From UBA12191 sp964422295 (lineage in GTDB: Bacteria; Planctomycetota; UBA8108; UBA1146), in assembly GCA_964422295.1 (NCBI GenBank), contig CAYRAM010000011.1, forward strand, positions 1 to 64,000: 64,000 bases of DNA, given 5' to 3'. This document shows positions 42,906 through 51,250 of the stretch, piece by piece. Under the pieces are notes generated by a model. It worked only from the letters and a program-made list of their open reading frames with translations. It had not been told where the DNA came from and made no database searches. Position 1 is the first letter of the stretch; each line of letters starts with the position of its first letter. The position numbers were made by a program, and so were the translations under genes.

Positions 42906-43565
42906 TTAAACGTCAGGAATCGGCTCTAATCCGCAATTGGGGCAGTTGAAGCCGAAAAAGCCATGGAGACCACAATCGCCACATTTCTGCTCCCGCTTCA
43001 GCGCTTCGACGAGTCTCTGCAACTGCTTCCACGCATCTCGCGCCTGATCCTCCGCCAAAAATCCCCGGTTTCCGATGGTCCAGGAGTGGCAATCAGGGCA
43101 TCGATCGGGAAAGGTCCCAATCTGGACGTGTGAGTCCGCAATGGGTTTGCACCCTGGGCAAGTCGGTTCCTCGATCAATGAACCTCGGGCCAGGGACCAA
43201 CTGAGTCGCGAGAAGTACAGCATTCCGGCCACAAATCCATGATTGCAGCGGGGACAGAATTGGTCTTCATCGGCGACCCGCAAACAAAGTTGGCATTGAA
43301 GAGTGTTCAGGGGGACTTCGTGTCCATGGGCATCCAGCGCATCGTGAAACGCCCTCGAATCGATGGGAACCAGGGCAACGAAACCCTGGTCACACGGTTC
43401 GCACCAGCCGTTGGTCTTGTGGGCGGCGAGGCAATCGGAGCAACGATTGATCTCGTTTTGTTGCCAGCGGGAGGACTGTTCGGGGTGCTCTCCGCTGAAT
43501 TGACAGCCTGACAGCACTCCGATCGACAGCGCCAGAAGAAATCTGCAACAGCGGTTCAGGGGCAA
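42906..43565 (-). CDS. Lipoprotein with four tandem zinc-ribbon-like CxxC pairs
   Basis: Not a recognised family. The start is uncertain: TTG 43563-43565 gives a short lipoprotein signal (lipobox VLSGC), a CTG overlaps the upstream stop, and the frame is open to 43616. The mature part holds eight CxxC motifs in four pairs: CSDC/CEPC, CQLC/CPRC, CPGC/CPDC and CGDC/CPNC, the look of four zinc ribbons. A phrase DQGFVALV / NHGFVAGM / NRGFLAED / LHGFFGFN follows most second knuckles, so the units are related repeats. It overlaps or abuts the upstream PKD/dockerin gene. Binding zinc outside the cytoplasm as a lipoprotein is unusual. Function unknown. Confidence 0.62.
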   Translation of the reverse strand: MPLNRCCRFLLALSIGVLSGCQFSGEHPEQSSRWQQNEINRCSDCLAAHKTNGWCEPCDQGFVALVPIDSRAFHDALDAHGHEVPLNTLQCQLCLRVADEDQFCPRCNHGFVAGMLYFSRLSWSLARGSLIEEPTCPGCKPIADSHVQIGTFPDRCPDCHSWTIGNRGFLAEDQARDAWKQLQRLVEALKREQKCGDCGLHGFFGFNCPNCGLEPIPDV

Positions 43566-44611
43566 TTGAATGAACTGCAGTTGAGCGTTCCTCCCGGGGT
43601 CGGATCCGGACCACACGATGGGAAGGGAGCAACCGGGGCTGCGGCTCCACTGAACAGGTAGCTGAGCAAATTGATCGCATCGGCCAGATCCAATGAACCG
43701 TCGTCATTGGCATCGAGGGCTGAAAGGCAATTATTTGGGTCACTGCTGAAGAGATATCCCAGCAATGTGATGGGATCCGTGATGTCCAGGGTCAGATCCT
43801 GATTGGCATCGCCGCGAATAAAATCAGAATTCGAGGGATTGGGATCTGTGACCGTGATGCAGTTGGTGCAGACGGTGGTATCGGATCCACCCGCATTTGT
43901 CACGGTCAGGGATACGGAGTATTGGCCCGGAGTCATGAATGTGTGTGAGGCGTTTTGTCCCGACGAAATGGTGCCGTCACCAAAATCCCACAACCAGGTC
44001 GAAACGGTTCCGGTCGAAGTATCCGTGAAGCCTACTGTGAGGGGAGCATTTCCTGTTGGGATATCGATGTCAAAGGATGCCACCGGTGGTGCCGGGGGGG
44101 GAGGCGGGCCGCCAGCGTCCACTGTGCCGGTGACGTCTGCAAAATTGGTGGGAGTATTCGGAGCGATGATGAGGGTACCTGTGGAGAGATCTTTCTGCAC
44201 AGAGTTGATGCCGTCCAACGGGAGGTCTGGGGTCGGGTAAGTCCACGAATCATAGACGTACCAGGTGATGGTGTCCGATCCGAGGCCGAGAAAATTGTCC
44301 GGCAAGATGTAATCGGGAGTGGGAGCACCGGGCAGGCTGGCAAATCCGGCGGTTGCGACCAGCAAATGTTTGAAGGAAGTGCTGCCAACCAAGTTTTCGG
44401 GGAAAAGAAACTCTGCACCGGTTGAAGCACTTCGAATGTACTTGTTGATCATGAAAGTTTCATTGGGAGCAGCCATCGGTACATGGAGTTCGACGAATTG
44501 GATGGTCCCATCAGAGTTGGAATACAATTCGTTGATGTCCCAAAGGTGCCCGCCCGCATCAACGGATCCCGATAGCAGCAGGATCATGCACAGCACTGGT
44601 ATACTCTTCAT
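43556..44611 (-). CDS. Secreted PKD-domain protein with dockerin-like repeats
   Basis: 351 aa with signal peptide (about 1-19). The N-terminal 150 residues are beta-rich (VELHVPMAAPNETFMINKYI) and not recognised. After a Pro-rich linker (GGPPPPPAPP) comes one PKD domain (about 180-255) with WLWDFGDGTISSG and YSVSLTVTNAGG. The C-terminus has two dockerin-type calcium loops (RGDANQDLTLDITDPITLLG and DANDDGSLDLADAINLLSYL) and a Cys-containing tail like that of the peroxidase at 33237-35750. Probably a surface or matrix protein. A 23-bp tandem repeat lies directly upstream (44618-44663). Confidence 0.82.
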   Translation of the reverse strand: MKSIPVLCMILLLSGSVDAGGHLWDINELYSNSDGTIQFVELHVPMAAPNETFMINKYIRSASTGAEFLFPENLVGSTSFKHLLVATAGFASLPGAPTPDYILPDNFLGLGSDTITWYVYDSWTYPTPDLPLDGINSVQKDLSTGTLIIAPNTPTNFADVTGTVDAGGPPPPPAPPVASFDIDIPTGNAPLTVGFTDTSTGTVSTWLWDFGDGTISSGQNASHTFMTPGQYSVSLTVTNAGGSDTTVCTNCITVTDPNPSNSDFIRGDANQDLTLDITDPITLLGYLFSSDPNNCLSALDANDDGSLDLADAINLLSYLFSGAAAPVAPFPSCGPDPTPGGTLNCSSFNCP

Positions 44612-44617
44612 AATTTC

Positions 44618-44669
44618 ACCAATCTTCCTATAGACACTACACCAATCTTCCTATAGACACTACACCAAT
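44618..44669. repeat. 23-bp tandem repeat upstream of the PKD/dockerin gene
   Basis: Two exact copies of a 23-bp unit (44618-44640 and 44641-44663, beginning accaatcttcc), then six more bases of a third copy. It starts 7 bp before the start codon on the minus strand, so it duplicates the AGGAAG-containing leader and probably the promoter-proximal spacer. Copy number may vary between strains. Confidence 0.9.
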
Positions 44670-44804
44670 TATATTCATCCAATCCACTGTCTGCAGAAGT
44701 ATTTCATCGGGGAAATTACAGTCAAATTTGATACTTTGAACAATTCAGGAGTTACGCAGGTCCCACGCCTCCATCAATTCGTAAGTGAGTATTCTCAGAG
44801 TTGG

Positions 44805-45305
44805 TTAGCCACACGGAGTTCCATATCGCAGTTCAAGGGTCTGCGAATGATCCGCCTTTGTAGATTCGTGATATTGCCAAGTGACCAGATATAAACGGTC
44901 ATAGATGTGCCCTGGAATCCAAGGTTGACCCGAATGGGATTCCAACCCCGCAATGTGGCCCCCCGCTTCTTCGATGAACAGAGGAACCGTATTTTGATGA
45001 CCACAGATGATCACGACCTCTCCTGCCTGAATATTTGCAATGACGCCGCGCCAACGGGGAGCGTCTTCTGCAGGGATCACCTCGATGGGAATATTCAATT
45101 GGGTGGAAAGAGGTTCCAGGGTTTGCAAGGTGCGCAAGTATTCGGTGCAGTACATCCGATCAACTTGAACTCCTGCCAGCAATCGTGCCAGCGCATCAGC
45201 TCTTTCGAGACCTGAGCTCGTCAATGCCGGATCAAGGCCTGCTTCTTTTTCAGCATGCCTGAGCACAAACATGGTACAGAGTGCGGGTTCGCTGCCTGGA
45301 TTCAT
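44805..45305 (-). CDS. Histidine phosphatase superfamily protein
   Basis: 166 aa of the branch-1 phosphoglycerate-mutase-like fold. The phospho-accepting His is in FVLRHAEKEAGLDPALTSSG, the typical RH(A/G) motif with acidic residue; a second Arg is in YLRTLQTLEPL, and the later His in VVIICGHQNTVPLFIEE. The start at ATG 45303-45305 has GGAG 8 bases upstream; a TTG at 45326 is an alternative. Similar to SixA/GpmB-type phosphatases; substrate unknown. Divergent from ychF with about 230 bases between. Confidence 0.82.
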   Translation of the reverse strand: MNPGSEPALCTMFVLRHAEKEAGLDPALTSSGLERADALARLLAGVQVDRMYCTEYLRTLQTLEPLSTQLNIPIEVIPAEDAPRWRGVIANIQAGEVVIICGHQNTVPLFIEEAGGHIAGLESHSGQPWIPGHIYDRLYLVTWQYHESTKADHSQTLELRYGTPCG

Positions 45306-45535
45306 GGAGGCGTCTCCAATTTCCAAAAATGGGGGCTACTCCAGAATTCCAAATTGTGATGAATTTGCTACATGAATTTGTTGCGAAGAGCCAATTCCGC
45401 AGAGAATCTGCTGGCCCGGTTTGAAATTGTGAGGAATTCTTGATGCCCGAATGGACTTTCAACAGACTTGGCGCATGATTTGGGCTGAAATCGTTCATCG
45501 ATATTGACTGTGAAGGCGAATACTCGGGAGGATTG

Positions 45536-46642
45536 ATGGAAGCTGGAATCGTCGGATTGCCCAATGTGGGCAAGTCTACCTTGTTTAACGCACTGACATC
45601 TGCAGGTGCTCATGCGGCGAACTATCCTTTTGCAACCATCGAGCCGAATATCGGTGTCGTGCCGATCCCTGATCCGCGATTGGCGATTCTTGACGAGCAC
45701 ATCGACACTCAAAAGGTAATCCCTGCTTCCTTGAAGATCGTCGACATCGCCGGGCTCGTGCGCGGGGCCAGCACAGGTGAAGGGCTGGGGAACCAGTTTC
45801 TCAGTCATATCCGGGAAACCGATGCCATCGTCCAGGTGGTCCGTTGCTTCGAAGCAGCCCCCGGTGGCGAAGAGATCACCCACGTCGATGGCACCATCGA
45901 CCCCTTGAGGGATATCGAAACCATCGAGATTGAATTGGTGCTCGCTGATTTGCAAACGGTGGAAGGCTCCCTCGAAAAAGCAAAGCGTTCCGCACGAAGC
46001 CAAGAAGAGGAAGCCCTTTTACGGCTCGACCTGCTTCAAAAGTTGCACCCGGTGTTGGCAGAGGGCCGTCCCGCTCGCGAAGCAGAAATCGGCAGCAATC
46101 CCAAATCTCCCGGTTTGCTCAAGGGGCTCGGTTTAATCACTACCAAGCCGCAAATGTTCGTCATGAATGTCAGCGATGATGATGTTCTCGGGAAAGGTCC
46201 GTTGGCACAGAAGGTCCGTGAGTTGGCACAAGAGCGTGGAAGTCAGGCGGTGCCAGTCTGTGCTCGTATCGAAGAAGAACTCTCCGAATTGGATGAGGCG
46301 GACCGGCTCGAAATGCTCACCGATTACGGAATGGACGAGCCAGCCTTGGCGAAGTTGGCGAGGGCGGTTTATTCCCTGTTGGGACAACAGTCCTTCTACA
46401 CCGCTGGCGAAAAAGAGATCCGTGCATGGACAGTGCATCAAGGCGCAGCAGCACCCGAGGCTGCAGGAGTTATACACACTGATTTCCAACGTGGATTTAT
46501 TCGCGCTGAGATCTTTTCTGTTGCTGACCTGCAGGAATACGGCAGCGAGAAAGCGATCCGTGAAGCGGGCAAATTGAGGGTGGAAGGCAAGGATTACATC
46601 ATGCAGGACGCGGACGTCTGCCACTTCCTCTTTAATGTCTGA
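45536..46642 (+). CDS. ychF: Redox-regulated ATPase YchF
   Basis: 368 aa Obg-family P-loop ATPase. G1 GLPNVGKSTLFNAL at the N-terminus, the ANYPFATIEPNIGVVPIPD segment typical of YchF, G3 VDIAGLVRGASTGEGLGNQF, and MNVSDDD in the base-specificity place where GTPases have NKxD, which is why YchF prefers ATP. The C-terminal TGS-like domain contains IHTDFQRGFIRAEI and a long GKDYIMQDADV. GGAGG lies about 5 bases before the ATG at 45536; a TTG directly upstream (45533) is possible. Binds the ribosome; role in stress response in other bacteria. Confidence 0.96.
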   Translation: MEAGIVGLPNVGKSTLFNALTSAGAHAANYPFATIEPNIGVVPIPDPRLAILDEHIDTQKVIPASLKIVDIAGLVRGASTGEGLGNQFLSHIRETDAIVQVVRCFEAAPGGEEITHVDGTIDPLRDIETIEIELVLADLQTVEGSLEKAKRSARSQEEEALLRLDLLQKLHPVLAEGRPAREAEIGSNPKSPGLLKGLGLITTKPQMFVMNVSDDDVLGKGPLAQKVRELAQERGSQAVPVCARIEEELSELDEADRLEMLTDYGMDEPALAKLARAVYSLLGQQSFYTAGEKEIRAWTVHQGAAAPEAAGVIHTDFQRGFIRAEIFSVADLQEYGSEKAIREAGKLRVEGKDYIMQDADVCHFLFNV

Positions 46643-46840
46643 ACCTTCGCCGACTTGGACCTTCCGGGGTAAAGACTGAAGCGAAGTGAGACGATCATGC
46701 AAAATGCGAATACCCGCATTGCAAGACGGCTATTGGTTTTTGGGTTTTGTATTTTGCCTGGCGGTGTGGCTCATCCTTGGACAATTGAAGTCTGGAAACC
46801 GGATCGAGGTCGAGTATGCCGATCTTCTGCCAGATCAAAA

Positions 46841-47461
46841 CTATTCTTCATGCGAAGAGCTCGCTTCAGCGGATGGATCTTCTGCCAGACGTTGAGTTTT
46901 TCTGCGTATACGGTAGTACCCATAACCGAGGATCAACAGGACAAGTGCCGGTGACATAGGCAAGAGAACCTTGTAATAAATCTTGCGTAGCAAGGGAGTC
47001 GTGTCCGTCACGGCTTCAGCGGGAGCGGAAGATTTTTCAATAATCGTATATCCGTTGGGAGCGAGAACCGGATAGACGTGACGGCCATCTTTGAGCATTG
47101 CGGAAGATTCCAAATGAGCCTTGACCCTGTCACCAATTGCGGGAATCGGGTATTGACTCGGCCCGCACAGGATCATCGTCGACCCATCGGAGGTATTGAA
47201 GGTGGTGGTGATCTCCTTCTCTGTCAGTGAGCCTTTTTCCTGCTTCGAGACACTCATGCGAACCTGCCACAGATAGATGCCGCTGTTGACATCACTCGCC
47301 ATCAGGGCTTTTTCCATCGACAGAATTTCGCCGACGACGATGAACTCGGATGAGGCGATCAATGCTTCTGGTGAATACGGCGCTTTGCTCGCTTCGATGA
47401 CAGGAGTGGCGATCGAAATGAAGAAGGCCAGAAGCATGAATCCCGGTCGAATGTTCGTCAC
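46841..47461 (-). CDS. Exported protein with C-terminal membrane anchor, unknown
   Basis: 206 aa, not recognised. Signal peptide at about 1-22 (FMLLAFFISIATPVIEA), an extracytoplasmic beta-type domain (about 25-160; SSEFIVVGEILSMEKALM, YLWQVRMSVSKQEKG), then one transmembrane helix (about 168-185, MSPALVLLILGYGYYRI) followed by a basic and acidic cytoplasmic tail. The pattern resembles small secreted proteins that handle binding, as in OB/NTF-like folds, but no confident match. The start overlaps the stop of the esterase gene (47458-47461), so it is co-translated with it. Confidence 0.6.
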   Translation of the reverse strand: MTNIRPGFMLLAFFISIATPVIEASKAPYSPEALIASSEFIVVGEILSMEKALMASDVNSGIYLWQVRMSVSKQEKGSLTEKEITTTFNTSDGSTMILCGPSQYPIPAIGDRVKAHLESSAMLKDGRHVYPVLAPNGYTIIEKSSAPAEAVTDTTPLLRKIYYKVLLPMSPALVLLILGYGYYRIRRKTQRLAEDPSAEASSSHEE

Positions 47462-48753
47462 TCCTTCTTCTCCCGTCTGCCGATTTGCACCATCGATTTC
47501 ATTTCAGTGCCGTCGGGGAGAATCGAAAACATATCAAATCGATATTGATCTGCGGAGATGATGGTCTCGACCGCTCGCATCTTCATATCATTGCCAGTCT
47601 CCGGATCCGTCATCGTCCACATCCACTCAACAATTGGGAGTCGGTCCGCTCCTTCCTCACTTCGTTTGCCGATACCGGTGGCGATTCCGGTACCAAAGCT
47701 GTCGATCCAGGAGGAGACGAAGACCTTCTTGCCATTGTCAAAGCCGATGAAGCCCCGGGCTTCGAAGGACATGCCGTTGTAGTCCATCGGCAAGATTTTT
47801 TGGATCAGATAGCGGCCTCCCAGGGACATTTCGTACTCGGTGACCATCAAAGTTTCGATGGGATCCTGATCGGGAGCCAACCACTGTTGGGTTTCGACCT
47901 TCCAACGTCCGACTCTGGCTTTGAGAAACTCGTGTTCCTTGCCGGGAGTCATAAACTCCATCCACTTTTGAAGCGGATCAGCGGATGTCTTATTCTGTTG
48001 GAAGAGCCAATCCCACAGTTCGTTGCCGCTGTAGCTTTTACTGAAGATATTGTGACCGGTGTCGGCGAACTCGGTGTATTTAACCGGTGCACCGATCGCT
48101 TTCATCGCTTCTGCCATCTCGCGGGAATGGCGAACGGGAATCACCTTGTCCTCAGCACCGTGGAAGATCCAGGTGGGAACATTCGCCATCGCGGAAGCTT
48201 TGTCCGGGTCCCAACCTCCGCAGAGTGGTACCGCTGCTGCAAACAGATCAGGGCGTGATGCAATCGCTCCAAAACTGCCAATGCCACCCATCGATTGGCC
48301 GGTGATATAGACTCTGTTGCGATCGATCGGGGAACTCTGAATCAAGCCCTCGATCAACTCGATCACGTCCGGCAATCGTTGGGGAAGCGCCAGCCATTCC
48401 TCCTTATCCATGCTCTGGGGTTTTGCCCACACTGCTTTTCTGCCGGAGACAGGGGCGATGACGAAGCAAGGGTATTTCGATCGCATCTCATCTCGGGCGA
48501 GCAGCTCCGCCGCAAAGGTCTTGCCTCCTCTGCCATGCAGGGCCACCACCAATGGATACTTGCGATCGACGCGCAATCCCTCGGGAATCATGATGTGATA
48601 GTCCAGGGATTCGCCCTCTGAATTAATAAAGGCGGTCTGCCTGTAGTGGGGGCTCTTGACCGGGCTATCCTGTGAAAATGCGCAGGTGTTGAAGAGACCA
48701 TTGCTGATCGTCAGCAAAAGGATGAAGAGGATGGAGCAGAAACGGAAATTCAT
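47458..48753 (-). CDS. Secreted alpha/beta-hydrolase fused to a DUF1579-like domain
   Basis: 431 aa. Signal peptide about 1-26 (ends AFSQD). The hydrolase part (about 35-265) has LVVALHGRGGK, the nucleophile elbow ITGQSMGGIGS (Ser of GxSxG), an Asp in FHGAEDKVIPVRHS and a His in ADTGHNIFSK: a complete triad like PHB-depolymerase/prolyl-oligopeptidase esterases. The C-terminal part (about 275-431) begins FMTPGKEHEFLKARVGRWKV and continues in strands with GGRYLIQK and GFIGFDNGKKVFVSSWIDS, matching DUF1579, usually a separate protein. The start at 48753 has AAGGTG about 6 bases upstream. Extracellular esterase; substrate unknown. Confidence 0.82.
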   Translation of the reverse strand: MNFRFCSILFILLLTISNGLFNTCAFSQDSPVKSPHYRQTAFINSEGESLDYHIMIPEGLRVDRKYPLVVALHGRGGKTFAAELLARDEMRSKYPCFVIAPVSGRKAVWAKPQSMDKEEWLALPQRLPDVIELIEGLIQSSPIDRNRVYITGQSMGGIGSFGAIASRPDLFAAAVPLCGGWDPDKASAMANVPTWIFHGAEDKVIPVRHSREMAEAMKAIGAPVKYTEFADTGHNIFSKSYSGNELWDWLFQQNKTSADPLQKWMEFMTPGKEHEFLKARVGRWKVETQQWLAPDQDPIETLMVTEYEMSLGGRYLIQKILPMDYNGMSFEARGFIGFDNGKKVFVSSWIDSFGTGIATGIGKRSEEGADRLPIVEWMWTMTDPETGNDMKMRAVETIISADQYRFDMFSILPDGTEMKSMVQIGRREKKE

Positions 48754-48790
48754 GGAGTCACCTTGTTTCGACGGAGTTTCACGAATCATA

Positions 48791-50434
48791 TTATTTTGTC
48801 GAATCAGGGAGTGGTTTCAATGGGGGCCTATGCTGGTGATGATTGCCAAGATCTTGCCAAGCCCGACCCAGGGCAATCAATCGCGCTTCATCGAAGAGGT
48901 TGCCATTAAAGGTCCATGACACTGGCATGCCTTCCTTGAATCCACACGGTGCCACCAGGGCCGGATGGCCGGTCAGGTTGGTAATGCCCAAGGTTTGGAA
49001 GTCCCCAGCAGGGGAGACAAATGCCACCACATCACTGAATTTTTCGATGGTGTCACGGATCAACAGAGTGCGAATGCGTTGTGCACGAATGTAATCAACC
49101 GCAGGAATCAAACGAGCCGCACGAAAGGTGTTCGGCCAGGCATTGGGACCTTGCTCGACCAATTCGTCATCGAGATTGCTGCGTGTGAACCCGTCGAAGG
49201 CCGCTGCGCTCTCTGCGAAGAGAATGATCATCAGCGGCCAAACCGGGTAATCGGGCAATTCGATTTCGACCAGCTCGACACCCAGTTGTCGCAAATCCTC
49301 AAGAGCGGCCTGATGTTCCGGCTTGCCATCAAAGTGTTGGGGTGAAAAGCCCACGCGCCAACCTTGGACATCCGTCTTGCCGGGGACCTCAAAGGAGGTC
49401 TCTACCGCAGCGAGGTCGAGCCCGTCCGAGCCGTGGATGGCGTCGAGAACGTAAGCCGTATCCTGCAAGCTTCTGCACATCGGACCCAGTTTGTCCATCG
49501 TCCACGAAAGGGTCATCGCCCCGGTGCGTGCCACCCTGCCAAAGGTAGGGCGCAACGAAGAATTTCCGCACAAGGTGGATGGACTGATGATGGAGCCGAG
49601 GGTTTCAGAACCGATGGCAAAGGGCAGACCACCGGCGGCCACCGCTGCAGCGGATCCCGCAGAGGAGCCACTCGATCCGACCGCCGTGTTCCACGGCGAT
49701 CGGGTCTTGCCGCCATACCAGATATCTCCCATTGCCAGTGCACCCAAAGTCATCTTGGCGATGAGAACAGCTCCTGCTTCCTCAAGTTTTTCGACGACAG
49801 CTGCATCCTGATCGACCACTTGATCTTTGAATGGTTTTGCACCCCAGGTGGTTTTTGTTCCCTTGACGGCACACAGATCCTTGACGCCATAGGGAATCCC
49901 GTGAAGAGGACCACGCCACTGGCCCTGATCCAATTCCGCATCGCACCTTCGTGCCTGTTTCATGGCGATGTCTTCGGTGTAAGAGATGACGCAGTGAAGA
50001 TCTTGATCCACTGCCCGCAGCCGTTTGAGGAACAACTCTGTCAATTCCACCGAAGTGACCTGACGTGAGTGCAACAGCGAGGACAAAGTCGGGATGTCTG
50101 CCCAAAGGAGCTCTTCCAGATTTTGTGGGCGTTGAACCTTTGGCAGCGGATCCCGCTTTGCAACTTCTGGCCCGGGGGATTTCAGTGTTGGCGGCAGGAA
50201 AACGGTCGCCGGGGCGATACTGTTTTCAAGAGGCAATCCTTGAAGGGCCTTGAAGGATGCGATGTTGTTGGTCGCCCACGGCAGCAATTGAGCCAATTCG
50301 TCGTCGGTAAAATCCAATGCCGCAAACTCCAGCGCCGACCGAATGCCGCTGTAGTCCTTTGGCGGTGCTGCATCGGCCGGATCCTGTGGAGGCATCATCA
50401 ATAGGGTGGTCATCAATAGTGACAGCATCATCAT
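48791..50434 (-). CDS. Exported amidase-signature enzyme
   Basis: 547 aa. A short N-terminal hydrophobic segment (Met-rich, about 1-16) may be a signal peptide. The amidase signature is complete: catalytic Lys in GVKDLCAVKGT, the Gly/Ser-rich block SSGSSAGSAAAVAAG with the cis-Ser, and the nucleophile Ser in GSETLGSIISPSTLCGN. The usual GGSSGG is GSSGSS. Family members hydrolyse amides (GatA, fatty acid amide hydrolase, aryl acylamidases). A GatA role is unlikely because no gatB/C is near and the head of about 100 residues is extra. It lies 37 bp before the esterase on the same strand, likely one operon. Confidence 0.87.
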   Translation of the reverse strand: MMMLSLLMTTLLMMPPQDPADAAPPKDYSGIRSALEFAALDFTDDELAQLLPWATNNIASFKALQGLPLENSIAPATVFLPPTLKSPGPEVAKRDPLPKVQRPQNLEELLWADIPTLSSLLHSRQVTSVELTELFLKRLRAVDQDLHCVISYTEDIAMKQARRCDAELDQGQWRGPLHGIPYGVKDLCAVKGTKTTWGAKPFKDQVVDQDAAVVEKLEEAGAVLIAKMTLGALAMGDIWYGGKTRSPWNTAVGSSGSSAGSAAAVAAGGLPFAIGSETLGSIISPSTLCGNSSLRPTFGRVARTGAMTLSWTMDKLGPMCRSLQDTAYVLDAIHGSDGLDLAAVETSFEVPGKTDVQGWRVGFSPQHFDGKPEHQAALEDLRQLGVELVEIELPDYPVWPLMIILFAESAAAFDGFTRSNLDDELVEQGPNAWPNTFRAARLIPAVDYIRAQRIRTLLIRDTIEKFSDVVAFVSPAGDFQTLGITNLTGHPALVAPCGFKEGMPVSWTFNGNLFDEARLIALGRAWQDLGNHHQHRPPLKPLPDSTK

Positions 50435-50477
50435 TTGTCCTCTTCATTCGATTCGATGTGGATGGAGTCTGCATTCG

Positions 50478-51119
50478 TCAGGGGAGATCAGCTTCTGAGG
50501 CGTGATCCTCCCAACGATAGGATTGTAGATCCGAGAGGTCGAAGTTTTTGAAATCGAGGGGAGATCCTTGTTGGTTCCATGCAAGGGTACCGCGATGAAA
50601 CCTCTGACAACCATCCTCACGATCTTGCTTGCGAAGACCCAGGCTCCAATGGGTGACCGGGAAGGCCAGTTCATCCCAGGGGATTTCCGAATAATCGAAC
50701 CAGGCGACTTCTAGACTTTCCGGGCCGGGTTCAAATTGGTCTGTTTTCATACGAGCCAGGTATTTGATGTGGACTTGACCGATACGAGTCAGGTCGATGG
50801 AGACGAGAGGCTGTATCACCTCAACCTCGGCGCGGGCCTCTTCCCAGGTCTCCCTGATCGCTCCGGCAGTGGTCGATTCTCCGAGTTCAAGAAATCCGGC
50901 AGGAGGAGTCCACTTTCCGTATGCGGGCTCGATGGAGCGGCGACACAGCAAGAGTCGATTGCCGGACTCGATGATCGTGCCGACAACGACCCGGGGATTG
51001 ATGTAGTGTATTGTTCCGCAGGCTGGGCAAACTCCGCGGTGACGATCTTCTCCATCGGGGATCTTTTTCGTCAGGCGGTCACCACACTGATGACAGAATT
51101 TCGGTTCAGGTTCGATCAC
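50478..51119 (-). CDS. Nudix hydrolase with N-terminal zinc ribbon
   Basis: 213 aa. A zinc ribbon at the N-terminus (CHQCGDRLTKK, then CPACGTIHYIN) is followed by a Nudix domain with box GFLELGESTTAGAIRETWEEA (split here, residues about 76-98): RE and EE residues are in place, but the usual final Gly is Ala (EEARAEV). The zinc ribbon plus the IHYINPRVVVGTI strand matches the NudC/NADH pyrophosphatase-like group. It hydrolyses a nucleoside diphosphate compound. Located 43 bp upstream of the amidase, same strand. Confidence 0.87.
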   Translation of the reverse strand: MIEPEPKFCHQCGDRLTKKIPDGEDRHRGVCPACGTIHYINPRVVVGTIIESGNRLLLCRRSIEPAYGKWTPPAGFLELGESTTAGAIRETWEEARAEVEVIQPLVSIDLTRIGQVHIKYLARMKTDQFEPGPESLEVAWFDYSEIPWDELAFPVTHWSLGLRKQDREDGCQRFHRGTLAWNQQGSPLDFKNFDLSDLQSYRWEDHASEADLP

Positions 51120-51250
51120 GAAGCCTCGATTTCCTGTCCATCACGGTGGCAGAGAGGAACGGCCGGGGCAAGGGCGCAATCAACTGAAGGGAAGCGGGTT
51201 GGCCAGGGAAGCGGAACCCTGTTTAATTCCACAACCTGAAAGGCGGGGAA

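Noticed and set aside
46686..46895. Small plus-strand frame (69 codons) with one hydrophobic segment after ychF
   Set aside because: GTG start without a good ribosome binding site, overlaps the end of the convergent gene at 46841, and no recognisable family. A real small membrane protein cannot be excluded.
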